Below are positions 17,112 to 27,558 of a stretch of 64,000 nt of DNA, piece by piece (within the stretch, counting starts at the first letter, position 1; each line of letters begins with the position of its first letter). The position numbers and the translations under genes were made by a program. Source of the stretch: Oscillatoriales cyanobacterium (GTDB lineage Bacteria; Cyanobacteriota; Cyanobacteriia; CACIAM-69d); contig RDXB01000041.1 in the NCBI GenBank assembly GCA_004292515.1, positions 1 through 64,000 of the forward strand. The letters run 5' to 3'. A model generated the notes under the pieces. That model was not told the origin of the DNA. It was given only the letters and a program-made list of their open reading frames with translations, and made no database searches.

Positions 17112-17152
17112 CGGCTGAGGGGCCAACATGATGCCTCTCAGCCGCTGTTTTG
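17112..17152 (+). terminator. Intrinsic terminator of the oxidoreductase gene
   Basis: CGGCTGAGGGGC, loop CAACATGAT, GCCTCTCAGCCG, then CTGTTTTG. Eleven of twelve pairs match, about 90 bp past the stop codon. Confidence 0.75.
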
Positions 17153-17186
17153 ATCCCATCCACCGCAGCGCCAAGCTCGATCGCGC

Positions 17187-17735
17187 CTACCACATCCCAC
17201 GCACGGGAGCAGCGGGAGCAGGCCCGGTGATCACGCGCTGTTGCACGGTGGTGGTGGGGGCAGGTTCAGTGATCACACGCTGTTGCACGGTGGTGGTGCG
17301 GCGAACCGTGCCACTGGTAACGACCATACTGCTGGAGCTATCGGAACTGCTGACCGTCACACCCTCAGCGCTGGCCAGTTGAATATAGCCATTGCGAACG
17401 GTCAGGGAGTCGTCACCCAGGGCCACGGCTTGGGCAAAGAACCGGCCATCCACCAGGGCCACGGTGATCCGATCGCCCGGATCGAGACCCAACCGGGTGC
17501 GATCGAGCTGGGTCAGGCCAACCAACCGCACCGACCCATCGGACATCACCAACCGGGCCCGATCGCCCACCATATCCTGAATTTCACCGCTCAAAATTTC
17601 CACATTGGCCGACGGCCCCACCATCCAAACCACCTCGGGCATTTCGGCCCGGACAGGAGCCGGGGTCACGGCCGTGGCCACCATAGCGCTCAGGGCGATC
17701 GCACCCAAACCAGCCAGTTTCCAAAGACGAGTCAT
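17187..17735 (-). CDS. Secreted protein with C-terminal VQQRVIT repeats
   Basis: 182 residues. The ATG at 17735 has GGGAG nine bases upstream and starts a classical signal peptide (MTRLWKLAGLGAIALSAMVA, cleavage near VRA-EMPE). The mature part has short beta-rich stretches (LVMSDGSVRLVGLTQLDRTR; GDRITVALVDGRFFAQAVAL) resembling an OB- or SH3-like barrel. The C-terminus is two tandem units of TTTVQQRVIT-PAP, encoded by a DNA repeat of about 42-48 bp (17211-17301). Function unknown; likely periplasmic or outer-membrane associated. Monocistronic. Confidence 0.75.
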   Translation of the reverse strand: MTRLWKLAGLGAIALSAMVATAVTPAPVRAEMPEVVWMVGPSANVEILSGEIQDMVGDRARLVMSDGSVRLVGLTQLDRTRLGLDPGDRITVALVDGRFFAQAVALGDDSLTVRNGYIQLASAEGVTVSSSDSSSSMVVTSGTVRRTTTVQQRVITEPAPTTTVQQRVITGPAPAAPVRGMW

Positions 17736-17908
17736 AACCAAAGGCTCCCACAACGAACTCAAAGAACTAAAAAAATCCGGGTGCGATCGCTCGATCGTCC
17801 CCGGCTAATTCTTCTAGGGGAGCCAGCCCAGTCAGGACACTGTGATGGGATGGCTAGTTTGTATGGGAACGATAAGCAAATTGAGTTCTGGCACTCACCT
17901 CCCAAAAC

Positions 17909-18409
17909 TTAGTCTGGCGAAGGGTAGTAAGGTGTATATTCCTGCTGTGTGTATCGCAGCGTTGAATTACCGAGGCGATAAGTCCAGGATTTAAATTCAG
18001 TTTCGCCAGCAGTATCACACTCATGGTGAGTGCCAAGAAAATTAGACTCATAGGCTCTGCGAGAGCCATTACGATCGATAACTCCATCACCGTCAAAGTT
18101 CATGTAAATAATGAGATTGCGAGAGCATCGAAGAGCTAGATTAAAGAAATTTCCTTGGAAGTCGATTCCTGCATTGGAACTTATATCCAGCCAACATCTG
18201 TATTGACGACCATCATTGGTTTCTACAATATGAGTTTTTCGAGACTGATCACGATTCATCATCCACTCTTCAGACGCTGGACAAGCTAGTGCTTGTGTAA
18301 GCTGGAGACTGAGCAGTCCGGTAGATAATAAGGTTTTAAAAATTAATGAGTGAATGTTCCATGTACAGTTGGCAAGAAAAATATTCATAGTTTTATTACA
18401 GATCTCCAT
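17909..18409 (-). CDS. AT-rich secreted hypothetical protein
   Basis: Up to 166 residues. Either Met1 or Met8 (18388) may start it; GGAGA lies 13 bases before Met8. A hydrophobic segment (SLIFKTLLSTGLLSLQLTQA) ending ALA-C is a signal peptide. The mature domain contains four cysteines (CPASEEW, YRCWLD, LRCSRN, HECDTAG), probably two disulfides, and an EF-hand-like FDGDGVIDRNG stretch. The gene is visibly AT-richer than its neighbours and lacks HIP1 sites, which suggests recent arrival. No family recognised. Confidence 0.6.
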   Translation of the reverse strand: MEICNKTMNIFLANCTWNIHSLIFKTLLSTGLLSLQLTQALACPASEEWMMNRDQSRKTHIVETNDGRQYRCWLDISSNAGIDFQGNFFNLALRCSRNLIIYMNFDGDGVIDRNGSRRAYESNFLGTHHECDTAGETEFKSWTYRLGNSTLRYTQQEYTPYYPSPD

Positions 18410-18547
18410 CGATCAAATGGTTGGCGTGGATGTCAAATTGCTCTTTAAGAGGCATCTCGTCCTAGTCGGATATTCACCAAGTCTATTAAGGATTTTTTGA
18501 ACCTGGGAACGATCAACTGCCCAAATCCTTGCTCTAGAGTCCGCTAG

Positions 18548-18575
18548 GGAACAAGGGGCTTCAGCCCCTTGTCTC
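18548..18575. repeat. Palindromic element, copy C (core only, 18552-18571)
   Basis: CAAGGGGCTTCAGCCCCTTG, one base off the consensus palindrome. It lies about 20 bp behind the serS stop codon, where it can fold into an eight-pair hairpin in the serS transcript. Confidence 0.7.
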
Positions 18576-18591
18576 TGTGCCGTGGCGTGGT

Positions 18592-19887
18592 TTAAGCAGC
18601 CGGTGCGCCCAGGATGGTTTTGCCACCCAGGTAGGGTTGCAGGGCCTCGGGCACAGCGATCGACCCGTCGGGCTGTTGATAGTTTTCCAAAATGGCCGCC
18701 ATCGTGCGACCCACCGCCAAGCCAGACCCGTTCAGCGTGTGCAAAAACTGCGTCCCCTTCTTGCCCGCTTCCTTAAAGCGCAAATTGCCCCGGCGCGCTT
18801 GGAAATCACCACAATTCGAGCAACTGGAAATTTCCCGATATTTGTTTTGGGACGGCAACCAAACTTCCAAGTCGTAGCACTTTTGGGCCGAGAAGCCCAT
18901 ATCGCCCGTGCAAAGCTGCAACACCCGATAGGGCAACTTCAGCGCCTGCAATACACCCTCGGCATCTTGCAAGAGTTGCTGGTGTTCGGCTTCGGAGGTT
19001 TCCGGCGACACAAACTTGAATAGCTCCACCTTGTTGAACTGGTGCAGCCGAATTAGCCCCCGAGTGTCGCGGCCATAGCTGCCGGCCTCGCGCCGGAAAC
19101 AGGGCGTGTAGGCACAGTGGTAGATCGGGAGCTGATCATCGCTGAGGATTTCATCGCGGTAGAGGCTGGTGACGGGCACTTCGGCCGTGGGAGTCAGCCA
19201 CAGGTCATCGCGATCGCACTTGAAGCTCTCTTCAGCAAACTTGGGCAACTGGCCCGAAGCCGTCAAGGAAGCGGAGTTGATCAAAATTGGCGGCAATACT
19301 TCGGTGTAACCGGCAGCGATGTGGCGATCGAGCATGAAGCTAATCAAGGCCCGCTCCAGGGCAGCCCCCTCGCCCAGCAGCGCCACAAACCGACTTTGGG
19401 CAATGCGGGTGGCGCGCTCAAAGTTCAGCCAGCCCAGCTTTTCGCCCACTTCGTAGTGGGGCAAAATGTCCGATCGCTGCGGGATCAGTTCATCCCCCCA
19501 GCGGCGAATTTCCAGATTGTCGTCCTCGTCCTTGCCGATCGGGGTGGTCGGGTCAGGCAAGTTGGGCATCGTCATCAGGGCGCTTTCGATTTGCGCCTTC
19601 AGGTCGCGCTCTTGGGGTTCCAGGTCGGCCAGTTGGGCCTTAACTTGGTTGCCTTCGTCTTTCAGGGCAGTGATTTCAGGGCTGCTGGGATCGGCCCCCT
19701 GCTTCATTTTTTGGCCCACCAGTTTGCCAATTTCGTTGCTGCGGGCCTGGAGATCATTGCGCTGTTGTTCGAGATCGCGCACGGCTCGATCGAGATCCAA
19801 AATTGGCGCGATATCGTATTGGCCGCGGTGGTTGAGGCGCGCTTGTACGTCGTCAGGTTGGGCGCGAAGTAGCTTCAGGTCTAGCAC
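18592..19887 (-). CDS. serS: Seryl-tRNA synthetase
   Basis: 431 residues, the standard length. It attaches serine to tRNA-Ser (and to selenocysteine tRNA where present). The N-terminal tRNA-binding coiled coil covers about 30-105 ([20 protein letters not shown]...ERDLKAQIE). Class II catalytic motifs are visible: motif 2 in [21 protein letters not shown] and motif 3 in [36 protein letters not shown] and [22 protein letters not shown] are family hallmarks. The start [11 protein letters not shown] is canonical. The transcript probably ends at the palindromic hairpin just downstream. Confidence 0.97.
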   Translation of the reverse strand: MLDLKLLRAQPDDVQARLNHRGQYDIAPILDLDRAVRDLEQQRNDLQARSNEIGKLVGQKMKQGADPSSPEITALKDEGNQVKAQLADLEPQERDLKAQIESALMTMPNLPDPTTPIGKDEDDNLEIRRWGDELIPQRSDILPHYEVGEKLGWLNFERATRIAQSRFVALLGEGAALERALISFMLDRHIAAGYTEVLPPILINSASLTASGQLPKFAEESFKCDRDDLWLTPTAEVPVTSLYRDEILSDDQLPIYHCAYTPCFRREAGSYGRDTRGLIRLHQFNKVELFKFVSPETSEAEHQQLLQDAEGVLQALKLPYRVLQLCTGDMGFSAQKCYDLEVWLPSQNKYREISSCSNCGDFQARRGNLRFKEAGKKGTQFLHTLNGSGLAVGRTMAAILENYQQPDGSIAVPEALQPYLGGKTILGAPAA

Positions 19888-20025
19888 GATCGATGGGGGC
19901 TTTTTTCGGTGATATCTTGAGGTGCAACCATTCTATCGGCTGGCCACCCTTCGCTCGATCGCCCCGGTTAACTTCTCGCGTTGCCCCGGTGGCCGCCCCC
20001 GATCGCCTGCCCAATTCCACAACCT

Positions 20026-20367
20026 ATGGATTACGAAACCGCCCGCGCCTTCTTGATCGGTCAGGGCAATGCTGGCCCCGAAAACCCCGACGCTTTTTTG
20101 AACCGGCTGAAGGTCGGCAAGCCCCCGATTCCGGGCCAGGTCACATCGATTTTGCTGGCATTGAAAATGGTCTACAACGCCCTTGACGGCACACCCAGCC
20201 TCAGTCGTGAGCTAGCGGGGCCGCTGTATCGGATTGCGATCGAGAGTCGAGAAGCCTATGAACAAGGCGATCGCACTGGGGTGAACTGGCCACCACTCTT
20301 AGACGAAGACTTGGAGCGGATCGCCCGGGCCGCAGGCCATATTTTCATGGGCCGCTGGCAGGACTAG
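20026..20367 (+). CDS. Conserved small cyanobacterial protein, function unknown
   Basis: 113 residues from the ATG at 20026 (MDYETARAFLIGQGNAG...). All-helical and soluble. Stretches such as KPPIPGQVTSILLALKMVYNAL and NWPPLLDEDLERIA look strongly conserved, and I have seen similar proteins across cyanobacteria. Some databases label them dethiobiotin synthase, which the sequence does not support: there is no P-loop. The in-frame ATG-like start at 19981 would add an unconserved Pro-rich stretch. The stop codon TAG is also the first three bases of the palindromic element that begins TAGGGTCTGTC. Confidence 0.75.
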   Translation: MDYETARAFLIGQGNAGPENPDAFLNRLKVGKPPIPGQVTSILLALKMVYNALDGTPSLSRELAGPLYRIAIESREAYEQGDRTGVNWPPLLDEDLERIARAAGHIFMGRWQD

Positions 20368-20470
20368 GGTCTGTCATCAAATCCCTGAAACAAATCCCTG
20401 AAACAAATCCCTGAAACCCTGATGCTGTCGTTAGCGGATCGTGAGGGGCAAGGGGCTTGAGCCAATTGTC
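20365..20470. repeat. Palindromic element, copy D (core 20449-20468, degenerate)
   Basis: TAGGGTCTGTCATCAAATCC, then three tandem copies of a 15-mer (AAATCCCTGAAAC with linker), then CCTGATGCTGTCGTTAGCGG and the core CAAGGGGCTTGAGCCAATTG. The 15-mer triplication is unique to this copy. The left end coincides with the stop codon at 20365-20367. Confidence 0.75.
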
Positions 20471-21358
20471 TAGGGCGTTTGGGCTAGGAAAATGGGTCGT
20501 TTCAGCCCCAATCAAGCTCATTTGGATAACACGCCCTCAGACGGGATCGCTACTGCTCGGCTCAAAATTCAACAACCGCCTTTCGATCGCTCGCCAATAC
20601 AAGGGCGATCGGGCAGTGGAGCTGAGTTGCGCTCAGGCAATTGAGGCTGCTGCAACGAACGGTCTTGCCCCACTGCCCCCTGCAATCGTTCCAGATAGGA
20701 TGCGGACGATCGCCAGTTTGTCTTGAAGAAGTGAACGAGTTTGCCATCGTCAGCGCCAAACCTCTACTCAGAAACGTCGGGTCAATGGGGATCTCAATGG
20801 GGTCAGGATCACATCAGGTGGCGCGATGGAGTGGCGATCGCCTCCCATCAGCCCTGAATGCTCCTTGGGAAAATGGGGTTCAATGCAGGTAGAGGGTGCC
20901 TAGATGTTCGGCTGCTGGGCTGAACTCGGTGGTTGAAGTCGCAACTGCGATCTGAATTGCGATCTCAATTCCGATCGCAGTTAACCCAAGGCCACCGCAG
21001 AGCAAGGAGCGCTAACAACTAACGATCTTCACCATGCAATCTTCACCATGCAATCTTCACCATGCAATCTCCACCATGCAATCCACCTAGCGGCAAGCCT
21101 CAGCATGGACGCGGCGATCGCAGTCATTTTGTTGATCATCTCTTGGGTTGGTTGATCGTCTCTTGGGTTGGTTGATCGTCTCTTGGGTCGCTTGCCGAAC
21201 TTATTACCACGCCCGTCGTCACACCCACTGTTGCACCCCAAACGGGAATGGCTGTGTGCCTTGCGCGGCTGCATTCTCTCCCCATACGTCTCTAGACCGG
21301 GTATTGCAACCCGGAGTGCCGTTCATCTCAGTCACCCCGTACTGGTTAGCCTATTGCT
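20471..21358. other. Non-coding, tandem-repeat-rich interval upstream of the glycosyltransferase
   Basis: About 890 bp with no convincing gene. It contains four copies of a 14-15-mer around CTTCACCATGCAA (21026-21087), three copies of a unit around TTGATCGTCTCTTGGG (21133-21194) and several GATCTCAAT/CGATCGCAG near-repeats. It may hold the promoter and a long leader for the gene at 21359. Confidence 0.6.
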
Positions 21359-22726
<1,368 letters not shown>

Positions 22727-22799
22727 CGCTTGCTCGATCGCCTGCTATCGGCCATGCAGGATGGTTGCGGCATCATGCCGACATGGGTTGGGCCAAGTG

Positions 22800-23657
22800 C
22801 TAGGTTAGGGCCAGCGCGTCATAGCTGCCAAACACCTTTAGGATTTCCACCCGATCGCGCAGTTCTTGCAGCGCCGCCTGGGTGCGAGACTCTTGCTGGC
22901 CTGCTTCTAGGTCTAGAAAAAACACATAATCGCCCAGACCCCGCTTTGAAGGGCGCGATTCAATCCGACAGAGATTAATATCCCGACTGGCGAGGGTCGC
23001 TAGGGGCTTGAGCAGGGAGCCAGGGTTGTTGATCGTCGAAAAGGCGATCGCCGTGTGGCTGCCATCTTGGTGAGTGGGTTGACGCGCGATCGCCCAAAAC
23101 CGAGTGCAATTTTCGGGACAGTCGCTAATTTGGCGGGCCAACACCGGCAAGTCGTAGAGCATGGCCGCCCGCTCCGAGGAAATGGCCGCCGCCTGGGGTT
23201 GGCCCTGCACATTAATTAACGCTTCGGTGGTGGAGTTGGTCGGGGTGGCCTGGGCGTTGGGCAGGTGGGTTTCGATCCAGTGCTGACATTGGGCCAGGGC
23301 CTGGGGATGGGAATAGACCGTGGTGATGGCGGCGAAGTCGGCTGCTTGGGAAATCAACACATGGGCGATCGGCAGCACGATCGCCTGCTGAACCTGTAAG
23401 CCATCTAGCTGCCACAGGGTATCGAGGGTGGTGGTGACGCTGCCTTGGATCGAATTTTCCACCGGAACCACCACCAAGGGCACTTCACCGCTGGCCACCG
23501 CTTCTAGGGTTTGGGCAATGCTGGGGTAGGGGCACAGTTCAGCCGGGAAGGGTTCACGGGTCGATCGCCACTGGGCATAGCCGGTGGCGGCGGCCTCGGC
23601 ATAGGTTCCCACCGGGCCGAGGTAGCCAATCACGATCGGGCTGGTGGGAGCAGTCAT
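22800..23657 (-). CDS. pheA: Prephenate dehydratase
   Basis: 285 residues. It converts prephenate to phenylpyruvate in phenylalanine synthesis. The catalytic lobes contain IGYLGPVGTYAEAAA at the N-terminus, VVPVENSIQGSVTTTLD and VYSHPQALAQCQHWI. The C-terminal ACT domain (about 200-275), with NNPGSLLKPL and the allosteric ESRPSKRGLGDYVFFLDLE, indicates feedback control by phenylalanine. There is no chorismate mutase domain, as is usual in cyanobacteria. It stands alone between a glycosyltransferase (convergent) and DUF1997 (divergent). The 295-bp gap upstream contains only short GATCTATGCCTG and CAGATCCACC repeats. Confidence 0.95.
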   Translation of the reverse strand: MTAPTSPIVIGYLGPVGTYAEAAATGYAQWRSTREPFPAELCPYPSIAQTLEAVASGEVPLVVVPVENSIQGSVTTTLDTLWQLDGLQVQQAIVLPIAHVLISQAADFAAITTVYSHPQALAQCQHWIETHLPNAQATPTNSTTEALINVQGQPQAAAISSERAAMLYDLPVLARQISDCPENCTRFWAIARQPTHQDGSHTAIAFSTINNPGSLLKPLATLASRDINLCRIESRPSKRGLGDYVFFLDLEAGQQESRTQAALQELRDRVEILKVFGSYDALALT

Positions 23658-23952
23658 AGCGCGTGCACTCGCGGAAACTGGGGCAAAAAATGGGGATCTA
23701 ACTTCAGAATACGACGCTTTTGGGGGCGATCGAAGGTGGACGATCGCCCCCGTCCGCTGGGAACTGGCGGGCGATCGCTCCCCAGAAATCGATCACCCCA
23801 ATCGGTACGAACCGGTATGATCAGATCCACCCAGTCAGATCCACCAAGATTGATCTGTGCCTGATCCCTGCCTGATCTATGCCTGTGATCTATGCCTGAT
23901 TGGTTCACTCTGGCTACTTTCAACCCTATGACCTCAAGCGGGGGCGTTTCCG

Positions 23953-24525
23953 GTGGCTGCTTTTTTTGCGTCACAGACCATTGATCTACCGGTTCCCCTC
24001 ATGCCTCGCTCGATCGCGGAGTATTTGCAACAACCGCATCGAGTCGCCATGTCTGCTGCTCGGCCGGGGCGTGTGGTTTCCTTAGGCGGTGATCGATACC
24101 AACTGTCGGTGCGGCCGTTGGCCTTTGCTCATTTGCGCTTTCAACCCGTGGTGGATCTGCGAGTCTGGGCCGATGAAGCGGAGGTGGTGCGGCTGAAATC
24201 GACCCGCTGTGACCTGCAAGGGATTGAGCTGGGCGATGGCTTTTCCCTGGAGCTGTTTGGCCAACTGCGGTCGGTCAGTGGTCCCGGTGGCGATCGGCTC
24301 AAGGGCATGGTGGACTTGGGCGTGCGGGTGGATTTGCCGCCGCCACTCGATCGCATCCCCGCCGCCGCCATGCAATCGGCGGGTCAACTGCTGTTGGTGC
24401 AAGTGTTAGCCCGCATGAAGCATCGCTTGGTAGAACGCCTCAGAGCCGATTACCGCGCTTGGGCCACTGAACCGCACGATCGCCCCCCCACTGAACTGAA
24501 CTCTTCCCGCTGCGAAGCCTCATGA
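23953..24525 (+). CDS. DUF1997 family protein
   Basis: 190 residues from a GTG. It matches the cyanobacterial/plastid DUF1997 family: ASQTIDLPVPLMPRSIAEYL at the N-terminus, YQLSVRPLAFAHLRFQPVVDLRVWAD in the middle, and a SRPBCC-like antiparallel sheet with a long C-terminal helix. The biochemical role is unknown; the fold suggests binding of a hydrophobic ligand. Its last four bases overlap the start of cobM (ATGA), implying joint transcription and translational coupling with the two cobalamin genes. Confidence 0.85.
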   Translation: MAAFFASQTIDLPVPLMPRSIAEYLQQPHRVAMSAARPGRVVSLGGDRYQLSVRPLAFAHLRFQPVVDLRVWADEAEVVRLKSTRCDLQGIELGDGFSLELFGQLRSVSGPGGDRLKGMVDLGVRVDLPPPLDRIPAAAMQSAGQLLLVQVLARMKHRLVERLRADYRAWATEPHDRPPTELNSSRCEAS

Positions 24526-25370
24526 CCTCTGACGTTGACCCCACCTTGGCGATCGATCCCGTTGCTCCGTTGCCCGAGTCGTCTCTCGATCGCCCCGCCA
24601 CCGTGCGGATTGTCGGCGCGGGGCCCGGCGATCCCGACCTCATTTCCGTGCGGGGCCAAAAGCTCTTAGCCACCGCCGATACGGTCTTTTTTGCGGGATC
24701 TCTGGTTCCTGCCGCCATGTTGACCCACTGCCGGCCCGATGTGGAAGTGATTGATACGCGATCGCTGGTTCTCGAAGACTGGCTGCCGATCGTGATCGAA
24801 CGAGCCAAGGCCGGACGGCAGGTGGTGCGCCTGCAAGATGGCGATCCCTCGCTCTATGGCGCACTCCATGAAGTAGTGACCCAACTGCTGGAACAGGACA
24901 TCCCCTTTGAAGTGGTTCCGGGCATCAGCGCCTTTCAAGCGGCGGCCGCTCGCTTGGCGATCGAGCTGACTGTGCCCAACCTGGTGCAAAGCATCATCCT
25001 GACCCGCGCGCGTGGGGAAACCCAAGTGCCCGATGCGGAAGACCTGGCTAGCTTGGCCGCCCACCAAGCCAGTCTCTGTTTGTATCTGAGCGCCCACCAT
25101 GCCCAACGGGCCCAAGATCAATTGGCGGCCCATTACCCGCCGGAAATGACGATCGCCCTTTGCTATCGAATTGGTTGGGACGACGAGCGGGTGGTGCTCT
25201 GTCGGCTTGATGAACTGGCCACCGTTACCCACCGGGAAAAGCTAACGCGCACGGTACTTTATGTGATCAGCCCCGCTTTGGATGCCATGACCACAGCCAC
25301 CACCGCGCGATCGCGCCTCTACAGCACCGATCACCGCCACCTTTTTCGTCCCAAAGCCAGCCAACCCTAG
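24522..25370 (+). CDS. cobM: Precorrin-4 C(11)-methyltransferase
   Basis: 282 residues. It transfers a methyl group from S-adenosylmethionine to C-11 of precorrin-4 in corrin ring synthesis. Uroporphyrinogen-methyltransferase fold: the SAM-loop motif VRIVGAGPGDPDLISVRG is at about 28-45, VVRLQDGDPSLYGALHE at about 105-121, and VVPGISAFQAAAARL follows. DTVFFAGSLVP is specific to CobM/CbiF. An unconserved N-terminal extension of about 25 residues precedes the domain. It is in an operon with the upstream DUF1997 gene (4-bp overlap) and cobK (5-bp gap). Confidence 0.95.
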   Translation: MTSDVDPTLAIDPVAPLPESSLDRPATVRIVGAGPGDPDLISVRGQKLLATADTVFFAGSLVPAAMLTHCRPDVEVIDTRSLVLEDWLPIVIERAKAGRQVVRLQDGDPSLYGALHEVVTQLLEQDIPFEVVPGISAFQAAAARLAIELTVPNLVQSIILTRARGETQVPDAEDLASLAAHQASLCLYLSAHHAQRAQDQLAAHYPPEMTIALCYRIGWDDERVVLCRLDELATVTHREKLTRTVLYVISPALDAMTTATTARSRLYSTDHRHLFRPKASQP

Positions 25371-25375
25371 GGGCC

Positions 25376-26125
25376 ATGCTGTGGCTGATTGGTGGCACCA
25401 GCGACAGCCGAACGATCGCCCAAGCCCTTGATCGGGCGGGTTTGCCTTGGATTGCCACGGTGGTGAACCCGGCGGCGACTCGGCTATACGCGGGGTTGGC
25501 TGGCTCGGTGCGATCGGGCGCGTTTGCTGCTGCTACGTTGATCCCCTGGTTAACCGACCAAGGGATCCAAGGGATTATCGATGCGTCCCATCCCTTCGCC
25601 ACAGCTATTTCCCAAGAGGCGATCGCCGCCGCTGCGGTGCGATCGATCCCCTATCTCCGGTTTGAGCGGCCCGCTATTCCTTTGGAGCCGCCGGCCCTGG
25701 GCCTGCCAAGCCTGGAAGCGGCCCTCAGCGATCGCCTGCTGGCCGGTCGGCGCGTGCTGTTCACCTTGGGTGTGAAGTCGTTGCCGTCGATTTTGCCCTG
25801 GCGCGATCGGGTGGCGGCGCTCTGGGTGCGGGTGTTGCCGGAGTCGGTGGATGCGGCGATCGCCCTCGGGTTCGATCGCGCGGCGGTGATTGGTCAGCGG
25901 CTGCCGGTAGATCCTGCCCAAGAGCGCGCCGACTGGCAAAACCGGGCGATCGAAGTGGTTGTCACCAAGGCGGCCGGCGCGGCGGGTGGCTTGGATCTAA
26001 AGCAGGCGATCGCTCGGGAGCTGGGGGTGCAACTGCTGGTGATCGATCGCCCAGCGATCAGCTACCCGGCACAAACCGATCGCCTGGATGTCTTAGTGGC
26101 TTTTGGCCAAAGGGCGATCGGTTAG
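25376..26125 (+). CDS. cobK: Precorrin-6A reductase
   Basis: 249 residues. It reduces precorrin-6A with NADPH in the corrin pathway. Family motifs are LWLIGGTSDSRTIA at the N-terminus, GIIDASHPFATAIS at about 66-79 and RVLFTLGVKSLP at about 125-136. It follows cobM by five bases, so CobM and CobK act and are transcribed together. The transcript probably ends at the dispersed element at 26129, which begins a few bases past the stop. Confidence 0.93.
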   Translation: MLWLIGGTSDSRTIAQALDRAGLPWIATVVNPAATRLYAGLAGSVRSGAFAAATLIPWLTDQGIQGIIDASHPFATAISQEAIAAAAVRSIPYLRFERPAIPLEPPALGLPSLEAALSDRLLAGRRVLFTLGVKSLPSILPWRDRVAALWVRVLPESVDAAIALGFDRAAVIGQRLPVDPAQERADWQNRAIEVVVTKAAGAAGGLDLKQAIARELGVQLLVIDRPAISYPAQTDRLDVLVAFGQRAIG

Positions 26126-26128
26126 GAC

Positions 26129-26253
26129 TTATACCAGCAGGACTCATACCAGCTTCGATTACCACTGCTACAAATTCTGCCCTAAAACCCTTGTCAGGCA
26201 AGGAGCTTGAGTAGCGTCAATTCACGAAATTAATTCACAAAATTGGTATTACA
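26129..26253 (+). repeat. Dispersed element with AATACCAATTT ends, copy 2
   Basis: TTATACCAG...TTCGATTACCACTGCTACAA...CTTGTCAGGCAAGGAGCTTGA...CACAAAATTGGTATTACA. It matches 53409-53503 and, reversed, 1351-1446, with small insertions at both ends. It fills the gap between two convergent genes and supplies the TAA stop codon (26249-26251) of the minus-strand gene. Confidence 0.8.
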
Positions 26254-27517
26254 TCAGCCGATCGCCTCCCCCGATCGCCTCCCCAACACCATCCAAGATC
26301 GCCGATCGGGTGGCCAAGGCTCGCTCTAGGTGGGGACGCAACCAGTCGGGTAAGCGCTGGTGAATATCTTCCCAAGCCGCCCGGTTCAGGGCCTGGATCG
26401 GAAAGGCCAACGCCACGATCGTCACCTGAATCGAGGCCTCGGGTTCCGGCAGTCCGCTGCAATATTTCACAAAATCTTGCAGAAACTCCCAATCAGTTGG
26501 GGAAATTCGTCGCTGAGGAAAGTTGCTGGCTATTAACCGCTGATAGAACTGCCCAAGCGAACTGTGCCAAGTGGATTCGAGATCGGCTGCGGCCGTGTTG
26601 TACCACCGCTGGCAATATTGGGCGCGGGCACTGCTCAGTTCATTCAAGGCACTGGGGTGACCGGGCGATCGCTGGCAGAGGTCTAGACAGTCCTGCATCC
26701 AATGTAACCAAAAACCGTCCCATTGAGGAACGCCGGGTTCACCGAGGTTGCGAGGTGGAAACGCCGGGGCGATCGCGCCAACCGCCGTGCGTTTTCGCAA
26801 AAAGCCATTGATACACCAAGTGACATTCCGCTCGTAAAAATCGCAGTAGTGGGTGTCAATTTCGTACTCGTCCCCGCAGACCGCTAGGAATTCCGCCAAG
26901 GCCTGCAATGGTTTCCCGGCGCTGAGGCTGTCTTCTACAATCAGGTAATCGCCGCGATCGAGCCAGGGATGGAAAAATTCCAACACCGCGATCGTTGTGC
27001 CATAGGAATGATCCGCGTCTTCAATGATCAACCAAGGGCGGGGCAAGCTGGCCAGCCAGTCTGCCGAAAGCGTCGCCCCCAGGTTGCGCCCATCCCCTTC
27101 GAGGAACGTGACGCGCGGGTGGCTGACCTCCGTGACCCGGTTAATATCGATCGAGTAGATTTGGCCATCAATCCCAAAGTTATTCAGTTGGTCGCCCAGC
27201 CACAGGGCACTGCCCCCCGCAAAGGAGCCAATCTCAAAAATCGTGCGCGGCTTTAGTTCCCACAGCAGCAGGGAATAGAGCGCCCAGTCAAAGGGATTTT
27301 TGATCGTTTGGATGCCGCGATAGCTGTACTGGCGGGCGGCCATTTCCAGTGCCATCGCATCGGTGTTGCTCAGGAAGCTGGTATCCACGGGCCGCACCGC
27401 ATCCCACAGGCGATCGCGCCAATGGCAGAACCGATCTTCGGCCTGGGCTTCAGCGGACTCCGTGGTGATGGCCACAGGCTGCTCGGTTGGCAAATCAGGG
27501 CTGCGCTCACCAACCAC
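26249..27517 (-). CDS. CmcI-like methyltransferase with C-terminal accessory domain
   Basis: 422 residues. Residues 45-250 are a CmcI/cephalosporin-hydroxylase-family domain, a SAM-dependent O-methyltransferase fold: GIQTIKNPFDWALY, the SAM motif IFEIGSFAGGSALWLG at 93-108, YSIDIN at 121-126 and IIEDADHSYGTT at 164-175. Residues about 268-402 are a divergent copy of the accessory domain found twice in the neighbour 27559-30543: ARAQYCQRW, SSLGQFYQRLIASNFP and RLPDWLRPHLE align to it. It is the last gene of the minus-strand glycan operon, 41 bp behind its neighbour. The methyl acceptor is probably a glycan sugar (inferred). Its stop codon lies inside a dispersed repeat. Confidence 0.8.
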   Translation of the reverse strand: MVGERSPDLPTEQPVAITTESAEAQAEDRFCHWRDRLWDAVRPVDTSFLSNTDAMALEMAARQYSYRGIQTIKNPFDWALYSLLLWELKPRTIFEIGSFAGGSALWLGDQLNNFGIDGQIYSIDINRVTEVSHPRVTFLEGDGRNLGATLSADWLASLPRPWLIIEDADHSYGTTIAVLEFFHPWLDRGDYLIVEDSLSAGKPLQALAEFLAVCGDEYEIDTHYCDFYERNVTWCINGFLRKRTAVGAIAPAFPPRNLGEPGVPQWDGFWLHWMQDCLDLCQRSPGHPSALNELSSARAQYCQRWYNTAAADLESTWHSSLGQFYQRLIASNFPQRRISPTDWEFLQDFVKYCSGLPEPEASIQVTIVALAFPIQALNRAAWEDIHQRLPDWLRPHLERALATRSAILDGVGEAIGGGDRLM

Positions 27518-27558
27518 CAGGCGATCGGCCCCTGGGGCATCGTCAGGATCGTCAGCCC

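Noticed and set aside
20026-20367. Dethiobiotin synthase annotation for the small conserved protein
   Set aside because: Only 113 residues, with no P-loop or BioD motifs.
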